Under the pieces are notes generated by a model. It saw only the letters and a list, made by a program, of their open reading frames with translations, did not search any database and had not been told where the DNA came from. From Synechococcus sp. WH 5701 (GTDB lineage: Bacteria > Cyanobacteriota > Cyanobacteriia > PCC-6307 > Cyanobiaceae), in assembly GCF_000153045.1 (NCBI RefSeq), contig NZ_CH724160.1:373142-437141 (forward strand): a stretch of 64,000 nucleotides of DNA, read 5' to 3'. Shown here piece after piece: positions 35,357-44,096 of this stretch. The position numbers and the translations under genes were made by a program. Positions within the stretch are counted from its first letter, which is position 1. Each line of letters opens with the position of its first letter.

Positions 35357-36544
35357 ATGGCCGCAGCCCCCTTCCCGCGAACCCTGATGCTGCTGGGCAG
35401 CGGTGAACTGGGTAAGGAGGTGGCCATCGCCGCCCAGCGGCTGGGGTGCCGGGTCATCGCCGTCGACCGTTATCCCAGTGCGCCGGCGATGCAGGTGGCC
35501 GATCAGGCGGAGGTGATCGCCATGACCGACCCGGAGGCCCTCAAGGCAGTCGTGAGGCGCCACCGCCCCGATCTGGTCATCCCGGAAATCGAGGCCCTGG
35601 CCGTGGATGCCCTGGCCGCAATCGAAGCGGAAGGGATCACGGTGATTCCCACCGCCCGTGCCACGGCCGTGACCATGAACCGCGACCGGATCCGGGATCT
35701 GGCTGCCGGCACGCTCGGCCTGCGTACGGCCCGCTTCGCCTACGCCGAGAGTGCCGAGGAGCTGGCGACGGCCGCGGCTCCCCTGGGCTGGCCCGTGGTG
35801 GTGAAGCCGGTGATGAGCTCCTCCGGCAAGGGCCAGAGCGTGGTGCGATCAGAGGACGGCCTGGTCGCCGCCTGGCAGGCGGCCCTGGATGGGGCCCGGG
35901 GTGCCGGCGCCCGGGTGATCGTGGAGGAGTTCCTGTCCTTCGAGCTGGAGATCACCCTGCTCACGGTCAGGCCCTGGTCGGGCCCCACCCTCTTCTGCCC
36001 GCCGATCGGCCATGTGCAGGAGCGCGGCGACTACCAATGCAGCTGGCAGCCGGCCGCGCTCGGCGAAGCGCAGCTGGCGGCCGCCCAGGCCATGGCCCTG
36101 GCCGTCACCGACGAACTGGGGGGCGCCGGGCTGTTCGGGGTGGAGTTCTTCCTCTGCGGCGAACCAGGCCGGGAGGAGGTGGTCTTCTCCGAGCTCTCCC
36201 CCCGCCCCCACGACACTGGCCTCGTCACCCTGATGGGGCAGAACCTGAGCGAATTCGAGCTGCACCTGCGGGCGGTGCTGGGCCTGCCGATCCCCGCGAT
36301 CCGCTCCAGCTCAGCCGCCGCCAGCCGGGTGATCCTGGCGGATCAGACCCTCGACGCCGTGGCTTACACCGGCGTGGCCGAAGCCCTGGCAGAGCCAGAC
36401 ACTCAGGTGCTGCTCTTCGGCAAACCCAACGCCCGCCCCAATCGCCGCATGGGGGTGGCCCTGGCCGCCGGGGCGGACGTGGCCGAAGCACGGGCACGGG
36501 CTGATCGTGCCGCCGGAAAGATCACAGTGGTCGCGGCAAGCTGA
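35357..36544 (+). CDS. purT: Formate-dependent phosphoribosylglycinamide formyltransferase
   Basis: 395 residues from ATG 35357. ATP-grasp enzyme: LLGSGELGKEVAIAAQRLG at the N-terminus, then IPEIEALAVDALAAIE, KPVMSSSGKGQSVV (ATP-binding loop), FGVEFFLCGE, SELSPRPHDTGLVTL and GKPNARPNRRMGVALA. It makes formyl-GAR from GAR, formate and ATP in purine synthesis. Formate could come from PurU at 23453-24307. Confidence 0.95.
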   Translation: MAAAPFPRTLMLLGSGELGKEVAIAAQRLGCRVIAVDRYPSAPAMQVADQAEVIAMTDPEALKAVVRRHRPDLVIPEIEALAVDALAAIEAEGITVIPTARATAVTMNRDRIRDLAAGTLGLRTARFAYAESAEELATAAAPLGWPVVVKPVMSSSGKGQSVVRSEDGLVAAWQAALDGARGAGARVIVEEFLSFELEITLLTVRPWSGPTLFCPPIGHVQERGDYQCSWQPAALGEAQLAAAQAMALAVTDELGGAGLFGVEFFLCGEPGREEVVFSELSPRPHDTGLVTLMGQNLSEFELHLRAVLGLPIPAIRSSSAAASRVILADQTLDAVAYTGVAEALAEPDTQVLLFGKPNARPNRRMGVALAAGADVAEARARADRAAGKITVVAAS

Positions 36545-36606
36545 GCAGCGCTGCCCCCTGGCCTTCAGCCGTTTTCGGTTTTATGGTGCGCCGGTCAGGA
36601 TTCCCC

Positions 36607-37641
36607 ATGGCCCAGGCCCAGCGTCGCCCCAACCGTCCAGCCGCCGGCAAGGTCGACGCTGCCAATCAGGCTGAGCGAGCGGCCGCCACGGTGATTGCCC
36701 TCAGCCGTCGCCAGGGGCGCGGCGAGACCAAACCCAAGCCCATGGGTTGGCTCAGGCGTGCCCTGCGCCCGGCCATCCTGTTGGCCTTCGCCAGCGGCAT
36801 CGGCCTGGGCTATGGCCTGGCAGGCCCATTGCCACGGCTGATCGGTCCCGTCCTGGCGGCACTGAACCACACGGCACCAACTCTCGGCAAGCTGGTGCCG
36901 GCGCTCCCCGTCGACCAGCACCGCATCTTGATCCTGGGCTCCGACCAGATCAGCGGCAGCACCGACGTGATGGTGGTCGTCGACATCCACGACGGCACCA
37001 CCAAGCTCACCCAGGTGCCTCGGGACACGTTCATCGAATCCAGTCGCTTCGGTGTGCTCAAGGCCAACGCCCTTTACGCCTCCGGTGGGGTGGAGGCAGT
37101 CAAGGAGGAGCTCACCACCTTGCTCTCCACCCCGGTCGACCGTTATCTGCTAGTGAATCTGGATGCGGTGCAGAACCTTGCCGAAGCCCTGGGGGGTGTC
37201 GAGGTGGATGTGCCCAAGCGGATGTACTACACCGACAGCCGCCAGGGTCTCTACATCGATCTCTACCCAGGCCCGCAGTTACTCAAGGGCAAGGACCTCG
37301 AGGGGTTCCTGCGCTTCCGCAACGACGAGCTGGGCGACATTGGCCGGATGGAACGCCAGCAACTGGTGATCCGGGAGGTGTTCCGCAAACTGGCCCAGCC
37401 CAGTGTCGTGACACGCCTGCCGGAGCTGCTTCGGATCGCCGGCAACGACATCAGCACCGATCTCTCTCCCCTGGAGCTAGGGAACCTGATCAGCAAGCTG
37501 GGCAACACCAGGCTCAGCACCGATCGGCTGGCGGGCCGTCTGTACTGGCACGACGATCTGAGCTACTGGATGCCGGATCTGAACACCGAGCACGCCGCGT
37601 CCCTGGAGCCGGAAACCGGCGAAGCGGAATCCAGCCCCTGA
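36607..37641 (+). CDS. LytR-CpsA-Psr (LCP) family protein
   Basis: 344 residues from ATG 36607 (AGGA 6 bases upstream); ATG 36583 is in frame and possible. A basic cytoplasmic head, one membrane anchor (ILLAFASGIGLGYGLAG) and an extracytoplasmic LCP domain with ILGSDQISGSTDVMVVV, TQVPRDTFIE, LVNLDAVQNLAEALGGVEVDV and LEGFLRFRNDELGDIGRMERQQ. LCP proteins attach glycopolymers to peptidoglycan or other acceptors from polyprenyl carriers. The usual R/D residues of the pyrophosphate site are visible. Confidence 0.9.
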   Translation: MAQAQRRPNRPAAGKVDAANQAERAAATVIALSRRQGRGETKPKPMGWLRRALRPAILLAFASGIGLGYGLAGPLPRLIGPVLAALNHTAPTLGKLVPALPVDQHRILILGSDQISGSTDVMVVVDIHDGTTKLTQVPRDTFIESSRFGVLKANALYASGGVEAVKEELTTLLSTPVDRYLLVNLDAVQNLAEALGGVEVDVPKRMYYTDSRQGLYIDLYPGPQLLKGKDLEGFLRFRNDELGDIGRMERQQLVIREVFRKLAQPSVVTRLPELLRIAGNDISTDLSPLELGNLISKLGNTRLSTDRLAGRLYWHDDLSYWMPDLNTEHAASLEPETGEAESSP

Positions 37642-37657
37642 ACCTTCAGTGTCCGGG

Positions 37658-39217
37658 TCAGGGAGACCCCAGCTGAGCCGGGGTGATCTCCACCAAGGCC
37701 ATACCGGCGTCACCCCAGCCATTGGCGGGCAGCAGGTCGGGAGCCCCCGGGCCGGGTTGAGCAGCGGCACCGGCGGCGAAGCCGCCGTTGGTCCAGGCCA
37801 GAAGCAACCCTCGAAGAGCACCCCCGCCCTCCGCCAGGGTGGAGCCCAGGTTGAAGTGATCGCCACCACGGACCAGCACGAGGCGATGGCCACCCCCGCC
37901 ACGGCTGGCCTCTCGGCGCATGGGCCGGATCGCTTCCGGATCCGGTGGCACCACCCAGTCGCGGGTGCCGCTCACCAGCAAGACGCGGGCGTTCATGCCC
38001 TGTCCCGCTCCGGTGTCGAACAGCAGCGACATCGGCGGACTCACCGCCACACCCACCTTGACGCGGGGATCGGCCAGGGCCGCCTGATCAGCGGTACCGA
38101 GGAAGCTGCACTGCAGCACCCAGCTGAGGTTGCGCTCCGGGTCCAGCACCTCGTCGCAGCGAGTCTGGAGCTGGCTGTCGCTGGGCCTGGCTCCCGCCAG
38201 CTGCAGCACGGTGGTGGCCCCCCACGACTGACCGAGCACGGCCACGAACTTGGTGTTCAACGTCGTGGGCAAGCCGGCAAGGCCCGCGGCGGCCCCATCG
38301 ATCACGGCCGAGACATCCAGGGGCCGCAGACGCAGCTCATCCGCCCCCGGAGGAGGGACCTTGCCGGAGAGCATGGCCTGCTGCTGACCCTGATCACTGC
38401 CCGGGTGGTAGGGCAACAGCACCGTGTAGCCGTGGCTGGCCAGATGGCTGGCCCAGCCCTCGAAGCTCTCCGGTGCGTCCCAGAGCCCATGGGAGATCAC
38501 CACCAGTCGGCCGCTCGCCCCTCTGGTGGGGCTGATCTGTACCACCTGCAGCGGCTTTGGCCGGTGGGGGGCCGGCAGGGTGATCAGCTTCCGTTCCACC
38601 GTGAGAGGTCCGGGCTGGCTGAGGGCCGGATCGACACTCGCCGGAGTTCGCCCGGCCATCAGTCGATCGGCTGGTTGCTGCTGACTGGCCAGCCGCCGGA
38701 CCACGAACAGGGCCCGGCTCAGGTCCACCGAGGCGGTGGTGCCCGGGAGGGCCTTCATCACGCTCAGCATGGTCAGAGGGCCCTGGGCCGCCGCCTTGTC
38801 CAGCACCCTGGAGAGATCTTTTCCCTCGAGGTGGGCAGGCAGACCGTCGATGCCCCCCAGGGCGGAGACCAGGAGCAGCGCCTGGTTGAGCATGGGCGAC
38901 CCTTCGGCTTCGTTCACCACCGCCGGCACCTGCAGCGGCAGCGGGGCATTGAACAGGCCCACAAGCTTGCGACCGATGAGCCCGTTGGTGGCCTGGTCCA
39001 GTTCAGCCAGATCACTGCTGCCGGCGAGCAGCCGATCGGGATGGCTGAGCTCCTCCAGCTTGACGCTGAAGCTTGTCTCAAGCAACGGCAAGCGCAGCTC
39101 CACCTGCTCCAGTGCCCTGGCAGGAGTCTGCAGGAACGGCACCGAGATCAACAGCCCGGCGAAGGTGAGCAGCAGAGGAGCAGCCGGAGCGGAACGAAGC
39201 GCGCGCAAGTGTGGCAC
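37658..39217 (-). CDS. DUF1400 alpha/beta hydrolase (secreted)
   Basis: 519 residues if started at GTG 39217; the frame stays open upstream, but without a plausible start. A signal-like hydrophobic stretch (APAAPLLLTFAGLLISVPFL) and TPARALEQ cleavage region are followed by the DUF1400 domain (LEELSHPDRLLAGSSDLAEL). The alpha/beta hydrolase fold then has HGLWDAPESFEGWASHLASHG, nucleophile elbow GQSWGATTVLQL and a C-terminal histidine in GGDHFNLGSTLAEGG. Cyanobacterial members are predicted dienelactone-hydrolase/lipase-like esterases. A lone DUF1400 domain is encoded at 46083. Confidence 0.83.
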   Translation of the reverse strand: MPHLRALRSAPAAPLLLTFAGLLISVPFLQTPARALEQVELRLPLLETSFSVKLEELSHPDRLLAGSSDLAELDQATNGLIGRKLVGLFNAPLPLQVPAVVNEAEGSPMLNQALLLVSALGGIDGLPAHLEGKDLSRVLDKAAAQGPLTMLSVMKALPGTTASVDLSRALFVVRRLASQQQPADRLMAGRTPASVDPALSQPGPLTVERKLITLPAPHRPKPLQVVQISPTRGASGRLVVISHGLWDAPESFEGWASHLASHGYTVLLPYHPGSDQGQQQAMLSGKVPPPGADELRLRPLDVSAVIDGAAAGLAGLPTTLNTKFVAVLGQSWGATTVLQLAGARPSDSQLQTRCDEVLDPERNLSWVLQCSFLGTADQAALADPRVKVGVAVSPPMSLLFDTGAGQGMNARVLLVSGTRDWVVPPDPEAIRPMRREASRGGGGHRLVLVRGGDHFNLGSTLAEGGGALRGLLLAWTNGGFAAGAAAQPGPGAPDLLPANGWGDAGMALVEITPAQLGSP

Positions 39218-39266
39218 CCGAGGATCTCCATGATCTCTCCTCAGCGCCTGTGTGTGCTCCGGTCCG

Positions 39267-42200
39267 TCAGGACACGATGGCCAGAGGTGGATGCTGGGCG
39301 AGCACCTGCTTGAGATACCGGCCCGTGTGACTGGTGGGGTGCTCCGCCACCTGCTCCGGAGTGCCGGCCACCACGATTTCACCCCCCTTGTTGCCCCCTT
39401 CCGGTCCCAGGTCGATCAGCCAGTCGGCACAGCGGATCACATCGAGGTTGTGCTCGATCACCACGATCGAATTGCCCTTGTCCACTAGGCGCTGCATCAC
39501 GTCCATGAGCTTGTGCACGTCGTAGAAGCTCAGGCCCGTGGTGGGTTCATCGATCAGATAGAGGGTCTTGCCGGTGGCGCGTTTGGAGAGTTCGGTGGCC
39601 AGCTTCACGCGCTGGGCCTCACCGCCGGAGAGGGTGGGGGCTGGCTGCCCGAGCTTGATGTAGCCCAGACCCACGTCCACCAGAGTGCGCAGACGATCTG
39701 CAGCCTGGGGGATGGCGCTGAAGACGTCTGCAGCCTGCTCCACCGTCATCTGCAGGACATCGGCGATGGTGAAGCCCTTGTAGGCCACCTGCAGGGTTTC
39801 GCGGTTGTAGCGAGCTCCCTTGCAGACGTCGCACTGCACATAGACATCAGGGAGGAAGTTCATCTCGATCACATTCACTCCCTGACCGCTGCAGGCCTCG
39901 CACCGGCCTCCCTTCACGTTGAAGCTGAACTGACCCACCTGATAGCCGCGGGCCTTGGCCTCCACGGTGGCGGCGAACACCTGGCGGATCGGATCAAAGG
40001 CGCCGGTGTAAGTGGCCGGGTTGGAGCGGGGGGTACGGCCGATCGGGCTCTGGTCGATCACGATCACCTTGTCGACCGACTGGATGCCGCGCAGCTCGTC
40101 AAGGCCGGAGGGGAAGGGAACCCGCAGGCCGAGCTTGTGCTCGAGAGCTGGATGCAACAGCTCATTGATCAGGGTGCTCTTGCCGCTGCCGCTCACCCCG
40201 GTGACGGCCACGAGCCGGCCGAGGGGGATGTCGACATCGAGACCCTGGAGGTTGTTGCGGCGGCAGTTGACCAGGGTGAGCTTGCGGCTGCCGGCCGAAC
40301 GCCGCTCAGCCGGGGTGGGGATGGAGCGGCGGCCACTGAGGTAGGCGCCGGTGAGCGACTCCTCGGCCTCGAGCAGGTTCTGGAGGGACCCCTCCGCCAC
40401 GATGTGCCCGCCGTGCACGCCAGCACCGGGTCCGATGTCGACGAGATGATCCGCAGCCCTGATCGTGTCCTCGTCGTGCTCCACAACGATCAGGGTGTTA
40501 CCAAGATCCCTCAGCTTGAAGAGGGTGTTGAGCAGCCGATCGTTGTCGCGCTGGTGCAGGCCGATGCTGGGCTCATCGAGCACGTAGAGCACCCCGGTGA
40601 GACCCGCCCCGATCTGGGTGGCCAGGCGGATGCGCTGGGCCTCTCCACCGGAGAGGGTCATGGCCGGCCGATCGAGGCTGAGGTAATCAAGGCCCACATC
40701 CAGCAGGAACTTGAGGCGCATGCGGATCTCCCGCAGCACCAGGTCACCGATCTGGATCTGACGCGGTGTGAGCAGGGGCTTGGCACCCTGGGCCACCCCC
40801 ATCAAGGCCTCAATCCGCTCGAGGGTTTCAGCCACGCTCACGGCGGTGAGTTCATGGATGGCGTAGGGCCCCACCCGCACCGCCAGGGCCTCGGGCCTCA
40901 GACGCAGCCCATGGCAGGTGCCGCAGGGCACCATCTCCAGGTACTGCTCCAGCTTCTGACGCACCGACTCGCCGCTGGCGTCACGCAACTGACGCTCCAG
41001 GATCGGCAGGATCCCCTCGAACGGTCGCTGGTACACCTGGCTCTTGCGGTAGCGGCTGTCGGCCTGGATGGCGATCGGCTCCTCGCTGCCATGGAGCACC
41101 ACCTGGCGCTGCTCATCGCTGAGCTGGTTCCAGGGGGTCTTGATCTCGAAGCCGAAGGCCTCACCCACGCTGTAGAGCAGGGAGAAGTAATAGCTGTTGT
41201 CCTTGTCACTCCAGGGAGCGATCGCCGCGTAGACCGGCAAGGAAGGATCGGGCACCACCCGCTCCAGGGTGAACCGGCGCAGATGGCCGATGCCGTGGCA
41301 GTCGGCGCAGGCGCCATAGGGGCTGTTGAAGGAGAACAGCCGGGGCGAGAGCTCCTCCATCACGGCCCCGTGCACGGGACAGGCGAAATTCTCGGAGTAG
41401 AGCCGTTCCCGCTCAACGCCCTCAGGCAGCTCCTCGCCGGTCTTGGGCACCACCTCCACCAGGGCCAGGCCATCGCCCCGCTTGAGGCAGGTTCGCAGGG
41501 AATCGGTGAGCCGCTCGGTGATGCCCTCGCGGGCCACCAGCCGGTCCACCACCACTTCGATGTTGTGGGCGTGGTTCTTGTCGAGTTCGATGTTGTCGGA
41601 GAGCTCTCTCACCTCACCATTGATGCGAACCCGGGCAAAGCCCTCGGCCACCAGACCGGAGAGCAGCTTGGTGTGGGTACCCTTCTTGCCCCGCACCACG
41701 GGCGCCAGCAACTGGTAGCGGGTGCCCTCCGGCAGGGTGGCGATCCGATCGACCATCTCGTCGATGCTCTCGGGCCGGATCGAGCGGTTGCACTGGGGGC
41801 AGTGGGGCTCACCGGCACGGCCGAACAGCAGGCGCAGGTAGTCCTGGATCTCGGTGACGGTGCCGACCGTGGAGCGGGGGTTGTGGCTGGTGGATTTCTG
41901 ATCGATCGAGATCGCCGGGGAGAGCCCCTCGATGGCGTCGACGTCGGGCTTGTCCACCTGGCCAAGAAACTGACGCGCATAAGCGGAGAGGCTCTCCACG
42001 TAGCGGCGCTGACCCTCGGCGAAGATCGTGTCGAAGGCCAGGGAGCTCTTGCCGCTGCCGCTCACCCCGGTGAACACCACCAGCCGGTTGCGCGGCAGGG
42101 TGAGATCGACGTTGCGCAGGTTGTGCTGGCGTGCGCCACGCACCCGGATCACATCCTCGAGGCTGCCGCCACTGAGCATGGTGCTGGGATCAAGCCCAGG

Positions 42201-42287
42201 GGAGGCGGCCAGCTCGGACATGGCCTTGGGGCCGCCTCCATTCGTGGCGGAGCTCTTGGATCCGGAGACGGATCTGGCGCGGGGCAT
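39267..42287 (-). CDS. uvrA: Excinuclease ABC subunit A
   Basis: 1006 residues. Two ABC ATPase modules: Walker A GVSGSGKSSLAFDT near the N-terminus and GVSGSGKSTLINE in the second half, with LSGGEAQR signatures in both. Zinc-finger cysteines are CPQCNRSIRPE and the CEACSGQGVNV/CDVCKGARY group. It scans DNA for damage with UvrB in nucleotide excision repair. ATG 42287 is used; an internal ATG about 22 codons later would also fit. recN starts upstream on the same strand. Confidence 0.97.
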   Translation of the reverse strand: MPRARSVSGSKSSATNGGGPKAMSELAASPGLDPSTMLSGGSLEDVIRVRGARQHNLRNVDLTLPRNRLVVFTGVSGSGKSSLAFDTIFAEGQRRYVESLSAYARQFLGQVDKPDVDAIEGLSPAISIDQKSTSHNPRSTVGTVTEIQDYLRLLFGRAGEPHCPQCNRSIRPESIDEMVDRIATLPEGTRYQLLAPVVRGKKGTHTKLLSGLVAEGFARVRINGEVRELSDNIELDKNHAHNIEVVVDRLVAREGITERLTDSLRTCLKRGDGLALVEVVPKTGEELPEGVERERLYSENFACPVHGAVMEELSPRLFSFNSPYGACADCHGIGHLRRFTLERVVPDPSLPVYAAIAPWSDKDNSYYFSLLYSVGEAFGFEIKTPWNQLSDEQRQVVLHGSEEPIAIQADSRYRKSQVYQRPFEGILPILERQLRDASGESVRQKLEQYLEMVPCGTCHGLRLRPEALAVRVGPYAIHELTAVSVAETLERIEALMGVAQGAKPLLTPRQIQIGDLVLREIRMRLKFLLDVGLDYLSLDRPAMTLSGGEAQRIRLATQIGAGLTGVLYVLDEPSIGLHQRDNDRLLNTLFKLRDLGNTLIVVEHDEDTIRAADHLVDIGPGAGVHGGHIVAEGSLQNLLEAEESLTGAYLSGRRSIPTPAERRSAGSRKLTLVNCRRNNLQGLDVDIPLGRLVAVTGVSGSGKSTLINELLHPALEHKLGLRVPFPSGLDELRGIQSVDKVIVIDQSPIGRTPRSNPATYTGAFDPIRQVFAATVEAKARGYQVGQFSFNVKGGRCEACSGQGVNVIEMNFLPDVYVQCDVCKGARYNRETLQVAYKGFTIADVLQMTVEQAADVFSAIPQAADRLRTLVDVGLGYIKLGQPAPTLSGGEAQRVKLATELSKRATGKTLYLIDEPTTGLSFYDVHKLMDVMQRLVDKGNSIVVIEHNLDVIRCADWLIDLGPEGGNKGGEIVVAGTPEQVAEHPTSHTGRYLKQVLAQHPPLAIVS

Positions 42288-42331
42288 TCAGCAACCCTGA
42301 CAGCCTGGAGTCTACGGGCTGCTCCTGCGGC

Positions 42332-44020
42332 TCAGGAGGCCCCCTGCTGCAGCAGGCTGGCCACATAGCTGCGGGTTTCACCGGAATCGCCTCCGGCGAG
42401 TTCGGCCAGTTCCCGCTCTCTCTCGCTGCTGTCTTGCAGGGCCGTCACCCCTGTACGGGTGCAGCCCGCCTCCACCTGCTTGCTCACGCGGAAGTGGTGC
42501 TGGGCCATGGCGGCCACCAGAGGCTGGTGAGTGACGCAGAACACCTGACGCTGCTCAGCGAGGCGGCGCAGCAGGGCGGCGATGGCCCCACTGACCCGGC
42601 CGCTGACGCCGCTGTCGATTTCATCAAACAGCAGGGTGACCTGGGGATCCGCCGCCGCCAGACAGGTTTTCAGGGCCAGCAGGAAGCGGCTCATCTCCCC
42701 GCCGCTGGCCACCTCCTGCAGGGGGGCCAATGGCTGACCAGGGTTGGCCGAGAACAGGAACCCAATCGCATCGGCCCCCTCATCACCGGCGGGGGAAGGC
42801 TCGATCGAGACCCCGAAGCGCACCTGAGCCAGACCCAGGGGCCGCAGGGTGTCCATCAATTGCCGCTCCAGAGCCGTGGCGGCGACACGGCGCCGCTCGC
42901 TGAGCTGTGCGCAGGCCTGCTCGCACCGGAGGCGGCTGCTCTCTTCCTGCTGCTCCAGTTGACGTAGCGAGGCCTCGACCCCGGTGGCATCAAATTGGCG
43001 TCGGAGGTCGTCGCGCAGGGCGATCAGGGCCCCCAGCTCCTGGCCGTGGCGCCGCTCCAGGGCCTTGAGCTGGGCCATCCGCTCCTGCAGTCCCGAAAGG
43101 GTTTCAGGATCGCTCTCCAGGCCAGCGCCATAACGATCCAGGCCAGAGGCCAGCTCCTGCAGCAGCTGGGCCGCCCCGGCGCAGCACTCCAGCCAGGGCT
43201 GCAGGCCCCCATCGAACCCCTGCAGATGCTGCAGCTCCTGCTCGATGGCGGCGAGGTGATCGAGCACCGACGGGGCGCCCTCCAGACCCTCCACCAGCCG
43301 TCCGCTCACCGTCGTCACCCCCTCCTGCAAGCGGACGGCGTGGGCCAGCCGATCCTGCTCCCCCTGCAGGCGCTGGCGCTCATGGGGGTCGTCGAGCTGA
43401 GCCGCCTCCAGATCCTCCAGCAGCTGCAGACGCCGTTGCCGGTCAAGCTGCTGGCGCTGCTGATCGGCCCTGGCTGTGTCCAGGGCCGCCGCCGCCGCTT
43501 TCCAGGCCCGCACGGCCGAGCGGGCCGCCAGCAGGGACTCGGCGATCGGCTCCCCACCGAAGCGATCCAGCCAGCGCCGCTGCTGGCCAGGACGCGCCAG
43601 CTGCTGGGTCTGCCCCTGAACGGTGAGCTCCAGCAGCAGGGGGCGCAGCTCCAGCAGCTGGGCGCGGTTGACGATCACCCCATTGATGCGGCAGCGGCTG
43701 CGGATGCGGTCCTCCTGCTGGCGCCACTCCCGGCTGATGATCAGATCGCAGTCCTCCGGTTCGAGTTCCTGCTCGATCAGCCAGGCCCGCACCGGCTCCG
43801 AGAAGGAGAAACCGGCTTCGATGCGCGCCCGCTCACAGCCTGGGCGCAGCAGCCGCAGACCCTCACCCCCCTGGGCACCGCCGAGCAGGGCATCGAGGGC
43901 ATCGAGGAGGAGAGATTTACCCGCGCCGGTCTCCCCGGTGAGAACGGTGAACCCTGGCCTGAAACTGAGATCCAGAGCATCGATCAGGGCGATGTTCTCC
44001 AGACGCAGACCCGTGAGCAC
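42332..44020 (-). CDS. recN: DNA repair protein RecN
   Basis: 562 residues from GTG 44020. SMC-like ATPase: N-terminal Walker A TGETGAGKSLLLDALDALLG, long coiled-coil middle (about 150-370), and a C-terminal half with EVASGGEMSRFLLALK, the Walker B LLFDEIDSGVSG and FCVTHQPLVAAMAQHHF. It acts in recombinational repair of double-strand breaks. It precedes uvrA on the same strand with a 44-base gap, so the two repair genes may form an operon. Divergent from the ABC1 kinase gene. Confidence 0.96.
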   Translation of the reverse strand: MLTGLRLENIALIDALDLSFRPGFTVLTGETGAGKSLLLDALDALLGGAQGGEGLRLLRPGCERARIEAGFSFSEPVRAWLIEQELEPEDCDLIISREWRQQEDRIRSRCRINGVIVNRAQLLELRPLLLELTVQGQTQQLARPGQQRRWLDRFGGEPIAESLLAARSAVRAWKAAAAALDTARADQQRQQLDRQRRLQLLEDLEAAQLDDPHERQRLQGEQDRLAHAVRLQEGVTTVSGRLVEGLEGAPSVLDHLAAIEQELQHLQGFDGGLQPWLECCAGAAQLLQELASGLDRYGAGLESDPETLSGLQERMAQLKALERRHGQELGALIALRDDLRRQFDATGVEASLRQLEQQEESSRLRCEQACAQLSERRRVAATALERQLMDTLRPLGLAQVRFGVSIEPSPAGDEGADAIGFLFSANPGQPLAPLQEVASGGEMSRFLLALKTCLAAADPQVTLLFDEIDSGVSGRVSGAIAALLRRLAEQRQVFCVTHQPLVAAMAQHHFRVSKQVEAGCTRTGVTALQDSSERERELAELAGGDSGETRSYVASLLQQGAS

Positions 44021-44096
44021 GCCGGCCTCCGGTGATTGCCCCGACCGTAGCGGCGGTCGCTTTCGTTTAGAAGAGAAACAGTCGAACTCCTCCCTG

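Noticed and set aside
39513-42368. Very long open frame on the plus strand opposite uvrA (951 codons)
   Set aside because: It is a mirror of the GC-rich codon pattern of uvrA, shows no domain, and is His/Gly/Gln-rich in the way antisense frames of this genome are. Similar shadows lie opposite acnB, purL and gyrA.
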